Source: CAYVMN01 sp964452575 (lineage in GTDB: Bacteria > Desulfobacterota > DSM-4660 > Desulfatiglandales > Desulfatiglandaceae). From it: a stretch of DNA of 25,128 bases. The DNA lies in contig CAYVMN010000043.1 in the NCBI GenBank assembly GCA_964452575.1, positions 1 through 25,128 of the forward strand, read 5' to 3'. Positions 1 through 7,662 of the stretch are shown here, in pieces. The stretch's first letter is position 1; every line of letters begins with the position of its first letter. The translations under genes were made by a program, and so were the position numbers. Below the pieces are notes generated by a model. The model was given only the letters and a program-made list of their open reading frames with translations, was not told where the DNA came from and ran no database searches.

Positions 1-551
1 GTTTTACTCTCATCTATGATGAGTTTACCCGTTCGAGGCCGGAGGCCAATAATATCCTATTGTCGGTTTTACAGGAAAGGATGCTCGATCTTCCCATAGG
101 GAGGGCAGGAGATAGCACCTACCTGAGAGTTAGCCCTGATTTTACAGCCATCTTTACGAGCAACCCCGAGGAATATGCCGGAGTGCACCGGAGTCAGGAT
201 GCCCTGCGGGATCGGATGATAACCATGGACCTGGACTATTTTGATGAAGAGACGGAGATACGTATCACCGAAGCCAAGTCAGGTTTGACCAATGGCGATG
301 CTTCCAAGATTGTAAAGATCGTCCGGGGACTGAGGGATTCCGATACCTGCGAATTTTCCCCGACAGTTCGGGGATGCATCATGATTGCCAGGAGCCTTGG
401 GGTAAGGAAGGGTTCTGTAAGCAAAGATAACTCGATCTTCAGGCAGACCTGCATGGATATCCTGGCCTCGGAGACCAGCCGAATCGGCAGCAGGACAAGT
501 CAGACAAAGGTGAGGGAAGTCATTTCTGAATTGATTGAACAGAACTGTTGA
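1..551 (+). CDS. gvpN: Gas vesicle protein GvpN, C-terminal part (5' end outside window)
   Basis: GvpN is a MoxR-type AAA ATPase needed for gas vesicle enlargement. The reading frame is open from base 3, so the gene begins before the window; 182 codons are visible. The first visible residues include LIYDEFTRSRPEANN, the Walker B region plus the strongly conserved GvpN signature that follows it. Next come a sensor-1-like stretch with TAIFTSNPEEYAGVH and an arginine-rich region, DALRDRMITMDL, typical of GvpN. The rest is the helical lid. The stop is followed at once by heptamer repeats. GvpN is usually a little over 300 residues, so about 60% is visible. The family call is firm; the P-loop cannot be checked because it is outside the window. 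Confidence 0.95.
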   Translation, partial: FTLIYDEFTRSRPEANNILLSVLQERMLDLPIGRAGDSTYLRVSPDFTAIFTSNPEEYAGVHRSQDALRDRMITMDLDYFDEETEIRITEAKSGLTNGDASKIVKIVRGLRDSDTCEFSPTVRGCIMIARSLGVRKGSVSKDNSIFRQTCMDILASETSRIGSRTSQTKVREVISELIEQNC

Positions 552-563
552 AAGATAGGAGAC

Positions 564-664
564 GGTCCGAAGTCCGAAGTCCGAAGTCGGAGGGCAGTGG
601 GCAGTGAGGAATGACGAAGGACGAACGACGAGGAACCACCGTCCACTAACCACTAACCACTGAA
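564..664. repeat. Heptamer tandem repeats between gvpN and the next gene
   Basis: GTCCGAA units run in tandem from about 565 to 588. They pass into GGGCAGT-type units (591-611) and then CCACTAA-type units (640-662). No gene or promoter is visible in this gap. Confidence 0.85.
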
Positions 665-677
665 CGGGGGGGATCCA

Positions 678-980
678 ATGAAAAGAGAGGTAAAGGGGCT
701 TGAAGCGATCAAGACGCTCAGGAAGTTGAAAAGGAAGTCAATCTCAGGGGCTGAAGGCACAAATCACGCGGAGCTTTATCTTCTGAAGAACAATCTGACG
801 ATGGCGAAGCGAGAAATGTCAGGCATCGAAAGGAGAAAGGAGGCACTCGAGGAGAGAATCAGTGGGATGGAGCAAAGAATTGCGGAACTCGAGGGCAAGA
901 CCCCTAAAAGGAGGGGGAAAAGGCGGAATGTCCCACCGCGGGCCAAGAGTCCCATGCAGGTACTCAAAGTCGGATATTAG
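678..980 (+). CDS. Small basic coiled-coil protein of the gas vesicle cluster, unknown function
   Basis: I do not recognise a named family. The 100-residue protein is very basic. Residues about 30-72 form a predicted coiled coil with a regular heptad pattern (LYLLKNNLTMAKREMSGIERR and the following EERISGMEQRIAELEG). A Lys/Arg/Pro-rich tail follows, with RRGKRRN near residue 80. The start ATG at 678 follows a run of seven G residues, which is only a weak ribosome binding site. The gene lies 126 bp after gvpN and just before a GvpF/L gene, in the same direction, so it is probably cotranscribed. A scaffold or accessory role in vesicle assembly is inference from position only. Confidence 0.7.
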   Translation: MKREVKGLEAIKTLRKLKRKSISGAEGTNHAELYLLKNNLTMAKREMSGIERRKEALEERISGMEQRIAELEGKTPKRRGKRRNVPPRAKSPMQVLKVGY

Positions 981-1035
981 ATTCTTGGACATCAAATGCG
1001 CGAGTTTTAGTTTGTAATTGCAAAGGGAAGAACTT

Positions 1036-1788
1036 ATGGAAGCGGAAGGCAAATACGTATACTGCATCATAGAGAGTAATGAAGGCCGAAACTACGGGCC
1101 TATCGGGATCGGTCAGCGTGGCGATATCGTTTCCACAATCGGATATAATGATATTAGTGCCGTGATCAGCAGTTCACCCATGACCAAGTATGTAATCAAC
1201 CGGGAGAACATGACCGCCCATGAGAAGGTGATCGAAGAGGTCATGAAAGAACACACAGTATTGCCTGTGCGTTTCTGCACCATTGCTTCCAGCGCAGAAG
1301 ATGTACGAACCCTTCTTCGGAGGAGATACAGTGAGTTCAAGGGCCTCTTAAGGGATATGGATAACAAGGTAGAAATGGGTCTGAAGGCCCTCTGGAAAGA
1401 CATGAACCAGATCTTTTTGGAACTGGGAGAGAAGAGCCAAGAGGTTAAAGGCCTCAAAAAGAAGGCGGAGGCCAGATCGGGGAAGGAAGACCAAAATCTC
1501 AAAATCGCCCTGGGAAAGGCCGTTAAAGAGGCCTTGGAGGCAAAAAAGGTAAGAGAAGGGGAGGGCATCCTGAAGACGTTCAAGCGGACGGCAATTGATG
1601 TGAGGACAAATGACACATTCGGAGACAGCATGTTCCTGAACGCCGCCTTCCTCATAGACCGGTTGCGCGAAAGAGAGTTCGATTACCTGGTAGAAGATCT
1701 GGTCAAGCAATATGAAGACCGTGTCAACTTTAAGTATGTGGGCCCGGCCCCCCCTTTCAATTTTGTGAATATTGTTGTGAAGTGGTGA
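1036..1788 (+). CDS. GvpF/GvpL family gas vesicle protein, copy 1
   Basis: This 250-residue protein has the GvpF/L pattern: an N-terminal GKYVYCIIES strand, the motif VLPVRFCTI around residues 77-85, a long charged helical middle with a GLKALWKDMNQIF segment, and a C-terminal FKYVGPAPPFNFVNIVV signature. GvpF/L proteins bind GvpA and are minor components or assembly factors of the vesicle. An in-frame TTG lies at 1018, but the ATG at 1036 is preferred because AAAGGGAAG (1022-1030) is well placed as a ribosome binding site and the conserved region begins right after it. Three paralogues follow in the cluster (4546, 6849, 9889). F and L cannot be told apart from sequence alone. Confidence 0.95.
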   Translation: MEAEGKYVYCIIESNEGRNYGPIGIGQRGDIVSTIGYNDISAVISSSPMTKYVINRENMTAHEKVIEEVMKEHTVLPVRFCTIASSAEDVRTLLRRRYSEFKGLLRDMDNKVEMGLKALWKDMNQIFLELGEKSQEVKGLKKKAEARSGKEDQNLKIALGKAVKEALEAKKVREGEGILKTFKRTAIDVRTNDTFGDSMFLNAAFLIDRLREREFDYLVEDLVKQYEDRVNFKYVGPAPPFNFVNIVVKW

Positions 1789-1791
1789 GGG

Positions 1792-1850
1792 CGTCCGAGG
1801 TCCAATGTCCGAAGTCCGAGGTCCAATGTCCGAAGTCCGAGGTCCGATGT
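1792..1850. repeat. GTCCGAA/GTCCAAT heptamer array
   Basis: Eight or so 7-bp units alternate between GTCCGAGG-, TCCAATG- and TCCGAAG-type variants. They fill the gap between GvpF/L copy 1 and the first four-helix-bundle gene. Adjacent units form a 21-bp higher-order period (for example TCCAATGTCCGAAGTCCGAG repeated). No spacers are present, so this is not a CRISPR array. Confidence 0.9.
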
Positions 1851-1872
1851 CAAAGATGTACAGGAATGAGGA

Positions 1873-2238
1873 ATGAAGATTGAGCGGTTTGAAGATATTA
1901 AGGCATGGCAAGAAAGCAGGGCGCTGACAAGAATGGTTTTTGAGATTACTTCCGGCCATAATTCCTTCAAGAGTTACAGATTACGTGATCAAATTGGAGG
2001 CGCATCAATTTCGTCAATGGCAAATATTGCGGAAGGCTTCGATTCTCAGTCGGACACCGAGTTTATAAGGTTCTTGATCTATTCTCGCCGTTCAGCTTCG
2101 GAAGTTCAATCTCACCTATATGTTGCCCTTGATCAGGAGTACATTACAAAGCAACAATTTGATCAGATCTATGAAAAGGCTGTGGTCCTCAAAAATCTAA
2201 TAGGTGGGTTCATCCGCTATCTGAAAGGGGAGAAGTGA
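1873..2238 (+). CDS. Four-helix-bundle protein (S23/IVP-like), copy 1
   Basis: This 121-residue protein carries the family hallmarks: a start like FEDIKAWQESRAL, then RLRDQIGGASIS, ANIAEGFD, and a C-terminal helix. This group is known from open reading frames inside 23S rRNA intervening sequences and is structurally related to the Avd accessory proteins of diversity-generating retroelements. Its cellular role is unknown. It sits directly after GvpF/L copy 1, separated by heptamer repeats. It is about four fifths identical to the copy at 10961; residues 49-92 are identical, with eleven silent codon differences, which points to purifying selection. It is probably not a gas vesicle component but a passenger in the gap. 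Confidence 0.9.
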   Translation: MKIERFEDIKAWQESRALTRMVFEITSGHNSFKSYRLRDQIGGASISSMANIAEGFDSQSDTEFIRFLIYSRRSASEVQSHLYVALDQEYITKQQFDQIYEKAVVLKNLIGGFIRYLKGEK

Positions 2239-2292
2239 TGTTATCTGGACCTTGGACTTCGGACGTCGAACCGTTAGCAATGGACCAATGGA

Positions 2293-4518
2293 ATGGAAAT
2301 CCCACAAGAAAAGACTGAGGCTGTGAAGAAGAGCATTACGTTGAAGGTTGCCGAGGCCGGCTCAAAGGACGTAGGGCGAGGCATTGTTCGCCTGGATCCG
2401 GCAGACTTCAAACGTATCGGGGTTGAAGTGGGCGACGTGATTGCCATTGAAGGGAAGCGGCAGACGGTGGCCAAGGTCTTGCCTGCCTTCATGGAGGACC
2501 GAGGAAGGAATCTAATTCGCGTTGACGGCATCACCCGCGACAATGCCAAGGTGGGCATCGACGAAAAGGTAATTATCAAGGCCACTGCTTCCCAGCCTGC
2601 ACAGAGGATTGTCATGGCACCCCTGACGTTGATGCGGTCTTACGATACCCGTTATATCGGGAGTCTGTTGGAAGGCCTGCCCCTGGTGGAGGGGGATATT
2701 GTCAGGACAAGGCTTCTGGGGGCAAGAACCCAGGACTTCAGAGTCGTCTCCACCAAGCCATCTGGTCCCGTGGTGATCCATTCCAGGACCGTCACTACGA
2801 TCCAGGAGAAGAAAGAGCCCGGGGAGGCAAGGGCCAGGATATCCTATGAGGATATTGGGGGCCTTGGCAAAGAGATCCGCCGTATCCGGGAGATGATCGA
2901 ACTTCCCCTGAAATACCCCCAGGTCTTTGAAAGGCTCGGGATCGATGCGCCCAAAGGAGTGCTGCTTCATGGCCCTCCAGGATGCGGAAAGACCCTGATT
3001 GCCAGGGCGGTTGCCAACGAGACCGATGCCCACTTTGGACACCTCAGCGGTCCGGAGATCATGCAGAAGTTCTATGGTCAGAGCGAGGCCAATCTGAGGC
3101 GGATATTTGAAGAGGCCACTTCCCGCGCCCCCAGCATCATATTCCTTGACGAGATCGATGCCATTGCGCCGAAGAGGGAGGAAATGGGCGGCGAAAAACA
3201 GGTTGAAAAGCGGGTCGTGGCCCAGCTCCTGGCCCTGATGGATGGGCTATCTTCCAGGGGACAGGTTATTGTCATCGGCGCTACCAACATTCCCAATGTC
3301 CTTGATCCAGCCCTGAGGAGGCCAGGCCGTTTTGACCGGGAGATCGAGATCGGCATACCCGATAAGAACGGCCGACTCCAGATCCTGGATGTCCACACCA
3401 GGGGTATGCCTCTGGCCGATGATGTGGATCTGGTTCGACTGTCAGAAATCACCCATGGCTTTGTTGGGGCTGATCTGGAGGCCCTTTGCAGGGAAGCTGC
3501 AATGGCCACCCTGAGGAAGATCTTTCCCAGCATTGACTTCGAACTTGAGGAGATTCCATATGAAACGCTGACGGAACTTCAGGTGACCAGCGACGATTTT
3601 ATGGAGGCCATGAAGGAGGTGGAGCCCTCGGCAATCAGGGAGGTCTTCACAGAAGTCCCGGATGTTAAGTGGGAGGATGTGGGCGGTCTTGCTGAAGTAA
3701 AGCGGGTCTTGAAGGAGACCATCGAGTGGCCCTTAAAGTATGCGGAATTATTCAAACAGGTCAACACAAGCCCCTCCAAGGGGATATTGCTCTACGGTCC
3801 TCCGGGTACCGGAAAGACATTGCTCGCCAAGGCAGTGGCCTCGGAGTCGGAAGTGAATTTCATTTCAATAAAAGGTCCTGAACTTCTTTCCAAGTGGGTG
3901 GGCGAGAGTGAGAGGGGGGTGCGGGAGGTCTTTAAGAAGGCAAAGCAGGCATCTCCCTGCATCATATTCTTTGACGAAATAGACAGCGTGGTCCCCAGGC
4001 GGGGGTCAGAGGCCGCATCGCATGTCGTGGATCGAGTCATCAGCCAGTTCCTCACTGAATTGGATGGTATTGAAGAGCTCAAGGGGATCGTTGTCCTGGC
4101 GGCAACCAACCGGTTTGACATTGTCGATCCCGCCTTGCTCAGGGCCGGTCGATTCGATTTTCATTTGGAGCTTCCCATCCCTGACGCGGAAACAAGGCTT
4201 GAGATATTCAGGGTTCATACCAGGGGGAAGCCTTTAGCAGATAATGTGGACTTGGAGGCCTTGGCCGCCCATACGGATGGTCTTGTCGGGGCTGACATAG
4301 AGTCCATCTGCAGAAAGGCTGCAATGGCGGCGATAAGGGAATTTATAGAATGCGGAGGGCAGCCTCCGGCCACGCTTCCAGCCCGTAGGGCTTCCAGGCC
4401 GGAGGGTAAGGGCCTACGCCCCGGAGGGAAGGCAGAGGGCGGCTTGCTTACTGATTTGAGGATTTCGCAGCGACACTTCGAAGAGGCCTTGAGCGAGGTG
4501 CGGGAAACGGGACATTAG
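2293..4518 (+). CDS. CDC48/VAT/p97-type double AAA ATPase
   Basis: This 741-residue protein has the full CDC48 layout. The N-terminal double-psi barrel spans about residues 15-90, followed by a CDC48_2-like region to about 170. The D1 AAA module has Walker A GPPGCGKT (227-234) and Walker B with D286-E287. The D2 module has Walker A GPPGTGKT (502-509) and Walker B FFDEID with D561-E562. Both have GATN/AATN sensor 1 and arginine-finger GRFD regions. CDC48 proteins use ATP to unfold or remove proteins from complexes. Such genes are uncommon in bacteria, and this one lies inside the gvp cluster, so a role in remodelling vesicle proteins is inferred. An insertion of about 30 residues from a palindromic repeat interrupts the C-terminal lid near residues 687-716. 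The start ATG lies in repeat-like leader DNA and lacks a clear ribosome binding site. Confidence 0.93.
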   Translation: MEIPQEKTEAVKKSITLKVAEAGSKDVGRGIVRLDPADFKRIGVEVGDVIAIEGKRQTVAKVLPAFMEDRGRNLIRVDGITRDNAKVGIDEKVIIKATASQPAQRIVMAPLTLMRSYDTRYIGSLLEGLPLVEGDIVRTRLLGARTQDFRVVSTKPSGPVVIHSRTVTTIQEKKEPGEARARISYEDIGGLGKEIRRIREMIELPLKYPQVFERLGIDAPKGVLLHGPPGCGKTLIARAVANETDAHFGHLSGPEIMQKFYGQSEANLRRIFEEATSRAPSIIFLDEIDAIAPKREEMGGEKQVEKRVVAQLLALMDGLSSRGQVIVIGATNIPNVLDPALRRPGRFDREIEIGIPDKNGRLQILDVHTRGMPLADDVDLVRLSEITHGFVGADLEALCREAAMATLRKIFPSIDFELEEIPYETLTELQVTSDDFMEAMKEVEPSAIREVFTEVPDVKWEDVGGLAEVKRVLKETIEWPLKYAELFKQVNTSPSKGILLYGPPGTGKTLLAKAVASESEVNFISIKGPELLSKWVGESERGVREVFKKAKQASPCIIFFDEIDSVVPRRGSEAASHVVDRVISQFLTELDGIEELKGIVVLAATNRFDIVDPALLRAGRFDFHLELPIPDAETRLEIFRVHTRGKPLADNVDLEALAAHTDGLVGADIESICRKAAMAAIREFIECGGQPPATLPARRASRPEGKGLRPGGKAEGGLLTDLRISQRHFEEALSEVRETGH
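4363..4405. repeat. REP-like palindromic element inside the CDC48 gene
   Basis: CCTCCGGCC (4363-4371) is the exact reverse complement of GGCCGGAGG (4397-4405). An inner hairpin AGCCC-GTA-GGGCT lies at 4380-4392. The element and its flank up to about 4445 are translated in frame as a Gly/Pro/Arg-rich stretch that CDC48 proteins do not normally have. Related pieces (CAGCCTCCGGCC and TACGCCCC) recur at 19571-19600 inside the tandem ATPase gene. Confidence 0.8.
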
Positions 4519-4545
4519 GCATTCATCAGAGCCTGGAGGACTTAG

Positions 4546-5583
4546 ATGGTTATGGGAGGGAGATATATTTACGGCTTTGTCGATTCCAATAAGGCCGCTA
4601 CCTTAGGCCCACATGGTATTGAGGAAAAGGAAGTCTATTTCTTCCCCTATGGGGATATAGCGGCGGTGGTCAGTGAGTATCATAATAAGCAATTCGATTT
4701 ACTTCCCAAAGAGACTCTGCTCCGGAACCTGGCTGTTTACCAGGCTGTAGTAGAAAAGGTCATGAAAGACAGTCAGATTATCCCCGTGAAATTCGGCACC
4801 ACGGTTGAGGAAGAGGAAGAGCTAAAGAGGATTTTGGGGATGGGCTGCGCTCAGATTGCCTCCAAGCTGAAGGAAATGAAGAATAAGATTGAGCTGGATG
4901 TGGCGGCGTTATGGAGTGACTTGAAAGCAGTTTTGCGGGAGATAGGCGAGAAGGACGAACAAATCATAAGGCTTAAACAAGAGGCAGCATCAATGCCGCC
5001 GGACAAGGTTCTTCAATTTAAGATAAATGTGGGCAAACTTGTCAAAGAATCCATGGATAAGCGGAAAGAAGAATGTGCCTCCCTTATCCGCGATGTCCTG
5101 AAGAGAGAGGCAGAAGACTATTGTGACCACCCGATCATGGACGATTCGATGATAATGAATACTGCCTTCTTGATCTGCACAGAGAAACAGGAGGTCTTTG
5201 AAGAGAAGGTGACGCAACTAGACAGACATTATCAGGACAGGATCAAGTTCAGAATCATAGGACCTGTGCCTCCATATAGTTTTGGTACATTCGAGATTGC
5301 CAAGGCGGACTTTGGTGAGGTTGAAAAGGCCAGGGAGATGCTGGGCCTTGGTGAGGAGTCCACGCCAATGGAAATAAAGGAGACGTACTGGGAACTGACC
5401 AAACGGTTTCATCCGGACAAATATCCAGGTGATCCGGTGGCCCAGAAGAGGTTCGAGAACATCACCAAGGCCTATCATACACTCACCCAGTATTGTCAGG
5501 GTGATCGATGTTCATTTAGGGAGCCGGATGTCAGGGGGTGGATCGGGGTAAGGACAGTGGATCGATCAGTAACTGGTCATTAG
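4546..5583 (+). CDS. GvpF/GvpL family protein with C-terminal J domain, copy 2
   Basis: This 345-residue protein is a fusion. Residues 1 to about 250 are GvpF/L: GGRYIYGFVDS at the start, IIPVKFGTT near 78-86, DVAALWSDLKAV in the middle and IGPVPPYSF near 240. Residues about 264-315 form a DnaJ domain with AREMLGLGEEST, helix II ending in RFHPDKYPGD (HPD at 289-291) and helix III QKRFENITKAYHTL. The HPD motif is what stimulates the ATPase of DnaK proteins, and a dnaK gene lies downstream at 14300. The last 20-odd residues read into repeat DNA. The start ATG at 4546 lies 27 bp after the CDC48 stop, behind a GGAGGA run near 4533; a second ATG two codons later cannot be excluded. Confidence 0.93.
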   Translation: MVMGGRYIYGFVDSNKAATLGPHGIEEKEVYFFPYGDIAAVVSEYHNKQFDLLPKETLLRNLAVYQAVVEKVMKDSQIIPVKFGTTVEEEEELKRILGMGCAQIASKLKEMKNKIELDVAALWSDLKAVLREIGEKDEQIIRLKQEAASMPPDKVLQFKINVGKLVKESMDKRKEECASLIRDVLKREAEDYCDHPIMDDSMIMNTAFLICTEKQEVFEEKVTQLDRHYQDRIKFRIIGPVPPYSFGTFEIAKADFGEVEKAREMLGLGEESTPMEIKETYWELTKRFHPDKYPGDPVAQKRFENITKAYHTLTQYCQGDRCSFREPDVRGWIGVRTVDRSVTGH

Positions 5584-5688
5584 TCGTTCGTCACTGGGCC
5601 TGCGGGCGTCATTCGTTGTCATTCGATTGTCATTGTCTTCTGCCGACTGCTTACTGCCCTCTGCCCCCTGCCCTAGGACTGCCAGATA
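5584..5688. repeat. Heptamer-type repeats in inverted orientation
   Basis: This gap holds TCATTCG- and CTGCCC-type repeats (for example TACTGCCCTCTGCCCCCTGC at 5651-5670). They are the reverse complement of the GGGCAGA and CGAATGACA repeats found elsewhere, for example at 17290-17330. No gene is seen. Confidence 0.75.
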
Positions 5689-6468
5689 ATGAGAAAGCTG
5701 ATTTATGTGCCGGTTATTCATGTTGCCTCTGATCTGGGGAGCATCGCACCTGAAATTGAAAAAAGGAGTGCAGAGGTTTGTGGGCAGAGGCGCTGGGAAA
5801 GGCACAAATGGACGGTTGATGCGTTCTGGGATGTGATTGGAGGGTATTTTGCTGGACTGGATGCCGGCCAATTAAAGATCTATCAGGATGGTTTGATGGC
5901 AGGTGGTGAACTGGGTCACAAGATCATTGAAGAAGGGGCCAAGCGAGGAAGCAGAAATCATCAGATCGTCCTCGATCTGATCAAACGGGGAGCAGAGATC
6001 AGAAAGACCGAAGATGTGGAACTTCTCAAGGAGGAGTTTAGTCAGATTTTGACGATGGTCCAAACCGGTTCCACGTGGGAAAGGACCGTAGCACAGATGG
6101 GCCATGCCTATGATAGACAAAACCTGCTGGAGAGGAGAGATGGCTTTATAGCGCGTACGATCAACCAGACGTTGACCCATGGAGAGACAGCCATCCTTTT
6201 CATCGGGGCCTTTCATGACGTGCTGACACATCTTTCGAACGAGATCATTGTTGAAGAGGTGAAAAGCGGGAAAAGGGTCAGGGACTATTTCAGGGTGCTT
6301 ATTTCTGGGAGGGACGATAAGAAATTCAAAGAACTGGCTATGTATTTGATGTCCGAAGTCCGAAGTCCGATGTCCGAAGTCCGATGTCCGAAGTCCGAAG
6401 TCCGATGTCCGAAGTCCGATGTCGGATGTCCGAAGTCCGATGTCGGATGTCCGAAGTCTGAAGTCTGA
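5689..6468 (+). CDS. Unrecognised protein in gvp cluster, possible TraB/TIKI-like fold, repeat-encoded tail
   Basis: I cannot assign this 259-residue protein with confidence. It starts MRKLIYVPVIHVASDLGS and carries an alpha-helical middle. The segment RRDGFIARTINQTLTHGE is followed by ILFIGAFHDV (near residues 170-179). An RD-helix-beta strand ending in G-x-x-H resembles the C-terminal part of TraB/PrgY/TIKI-type domains, but this is weak and rests on one motif. Residues 221-259 are a perfect seven-residue repeat (MSEVRSP, MSEVRCP, KSEVRCP, KSDVGCP) encoded by the 7-bp DNA repeat, so the natural C-terminus probably lay near residue 220. There is no signal peptide. It lies between two GvpF/L genes, so a cluster-related role is likely but unproven. 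AGGA at 5675 is a weak ribosome binding site. Confidence 0.75.
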   Translation: MRKLIYVPVIHVASDLGSIAPEIEKRSAEVCGQRRWERHKWTVDAFWDVIGGYFAGLDAGQLKIYQDGLMAGGELGHKIIEEGAKRGSRNHQIVLDLIKRGAEIRKTEDVELLKEEFSQILTMVQTGSTWERTVAQMGHAYDRQNLLERRDGFIARTINQTLTHGETAILFIGAFHDVLTHLSNEIIVEEVKSGKRVRDYFRVLISGRDDKKFKELAMYLMSEVRSPMSEVRCPKSEVRCPKSDVGCPKSDVGCPKSEV

Positions 6469-6475
6469 AGACGGG
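6349..6475. repeat. Long GTCCGAA/GTCCGAT/GTCGGAT heptamer array, partly coding
   Basis: About seventeen 7-bp units (TCCGAAG, TCCGATG, TCGGATG) run in tandem. A 21-bp period equals three units, so the reading frame of the upstream gene reads a seven-residue repeat through it up to 6465. The array then passes into GGGCAGA/GGGCGGA-type units (6478-6520). Confidence 0.9.
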
Positions 6476-6543
6476 TGGGTGAAGGGCAGAGTGCAGGAGG
6501 CGGTGGGCGGAAGGCAGAAGCGATGGACGAATGACCAATGCCC

Positions 6544-6785
6544 AAAATGGGGAAATTCCAAACCAGAATATGACCTTGAATGGAGGACCTTCCAGTTTGC
6601 TAAGGCTGTCAAACTTTTCCTCGAAATGGTGGCCAGGACAATCTCAAATATTAGGGATACCAGACAATTGGTAAAGGCCTCCGGTTCAATACATGCAAAC
6701 CGTAGCGAAATTATAGTTTGGGTCATTGGAATTTGTGATTTGTTTGTAATTTGGTGCTTGTGATTTGGGATTTAAAAGTAACCCT
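6544..6785 (+). mobile_element. Small repeat element, copy B, carrying a truncated four-helix-bundle gene
   Basis: This stretch closely matches 17391-17687, with the same ends: AAAATGGGGAAATTCC at the left and GATTTAAAAGTAACCCT at the right. Relative to the 17391 copy it lacks about 55 bp just inside the left end. That loss includes the left 15-bp inverted repeat; the right one (6721-6735) is intact. No transposase is encoded. The 380-bp gap 6469-6848 otherwise contains only short repeats. Confidence 0.75.
6563..6763 (+). pseudogene. Truncated four-helix-bundle gene (N-terminal half)
   Basis: The frame reads PEYDLEWRTFQFAKAV, then TISNIRDTRQLVKASGSIHAN, which matches the N-terminal half of the second four-helix-bundle subtype (normally continuing SIGANYIEANE). 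After residues NRSE the sequence jumps into the right end of the repeat element and stops. About half of the gene is missing. The 17441 copy has the identical junction, so the deletion happened before the element was copied. Confidence 0.75.
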
Positions 6786-6789
6786 TGAG

Positions 6790-6858
6790 CTGTGCAAGAT
6801 TTACGATTGACGAGTGACGATTGAAGAACGACCAGTGACTAATGACCAATGACTAATC
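6790..6858. repeat. AATGACC/GATTGACG-type short repeats leading into a gene start
   Basis: Units such as GACGAGTGACGATTGA and CAGTGACTAATGACCAATGA fill this stretch. The start codon of the next GvpF/L gene (6849) lies inside the last unit, and there is no separate ribosome binding site. Confidence 0.75.
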
Positions 6859-7601
6859 AAGGCCAATACATCTACGCCATCGTGGGCACCGGCGATGAAA
6901 AGAATTTCGGCGCTATAGGAATGGACAAACAGGAAAGGCATGTCACCACTACCTGTTATCGTGATATCGGCGCGGTCGTCAGCCCATCACCTATTATTAA
7001 ATATCCCATATCCAGGGCCAATACACTGGTCCATCAAAGGGTCATGGAAGAGGTGATGAAACGCTATCCCATGTTGCCGGTGAGGTTCGGAACCATCGCT
7101 GAGGAGATTGAGCTTATTAGAGAAAAGGTCTTGAAGGCCCGGTACGCGGAGCTAAGAGAGGCCCTGGAATATTTCAAAGACAAAATAGAGCTTGGACTTA
7201 AGGCCTTGTGGAAGGATCGAGGAAGTCCCTTTAGAGAGATCGTTGAAGAGAATAGAGAGGTTAGATTGCTGAGAGATCGACTGTCGGCCAAGAAGGTTCC
7301 CCCGCACCGGGACCAAATACGATTAGGAGAGATGGTAAAGAAGGCCCTTGATGCCAAGAGAATACGGGAGGAGAGGGCCATCCTTAATCTATTTGAAGGG
7401 CTCTGGGTGGAACATAAGAAGAATGCACCATTCGGGGACCAGATGATCATGAATAGCGCGTTTTTGGTAAACAGAGCACAGGAGAAAGAATTTGACAACA
7501 GGGTCGAAAAAGCCAGTGAGATGTATGATGGAAGAATAAGATTCAAATACGTCGGCCCCGTCCCACCATGCAATTTTGTGGAGATAAGTATTCGGTGGTG
7601 A
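6849..7601 (+). CDS. GvpF/GvpL family gas vesicle protein, copy 3
   Basis: This 250-residue protein has the GvpF/L signatures QYIYAIVGT at the start, MLPVRFGTIAEE near residues 76-87, GLKALWKDRGSPF in the middle and FKYVGPVPPCNFVEISI at the C-terminus. It is the same length as copy 1 and is its closest relative in the window by pattern (shared ALWKD, NSAFLVNRAQE and DRVNFKYVG-type segments). The start ATG lies within the AATGACC/AATGACT repeat, and no Shine-Dalgarno sequence is visible. Either translation initiates inefficiently or the repeat itself provides the context. Conserved residues begin five codons after the ATG, so no later start is plausible. Confidence 0.95.
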   Translation: MTNQGQYIYAIVGTGDEKNFGAIGMDKQERHVTTTCYRDIGAVVSPSPIIKYPISRANTLVHQRVMEEVMKRYPMLPVRFGTIAEEIELIREKVLKARYAELREALEYFKDKIELGLKALWKDRGSPFREIVEENREVRLLRDRLSAKKVPPHRDQIRLGEMVKKALDAKRIREERAILNLFEGLWVEHKKNAPFGDQMIMNSAFLVNRAQEKEFDNRVEKASEMYDGRIRFKYVGPVPPCNFVEISIRW

Positions 7602-7662
7602 GCAGAGGGCAGGGGGCAGGGGGCGGTGGGCGGTAGGCAGAGGGCGGTGAGAAGAGGGCAGC
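7602..7662. repeat. GGGCAGA/GGGCAGG/GGGCGGT heptamer array
   Basis: Eight or so 7-bp units of the GGGCAGA type fill the gap between GvpF/L copy 3 and the next four-helix-bundle gene. Confidence 0.9.

Noticed and set aside
1348..1959. Minus-strand open frames across GvpF/L copy 1 and the following repeat
   Set aside because: They are antisense to a firmly identified gene and contain repeat-encoded peptide.
1792..6475. Possible CRISPR arrays at the dense direct repeats (1792-1850 and 6349-6475)
   Set aside because: Units are 7 bp, directly adjacent and without unique spacers, and no cas genes are present.
5872..6726. Long minus-strand open frame (284 codons) opposite the 5689 gene
   Set aside because: Its sequence is the antisense reading of a protein-coding gene and of the heptamer array (repeated FGLRTSD-type peptides). 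There is no ribosome binding site or domain.
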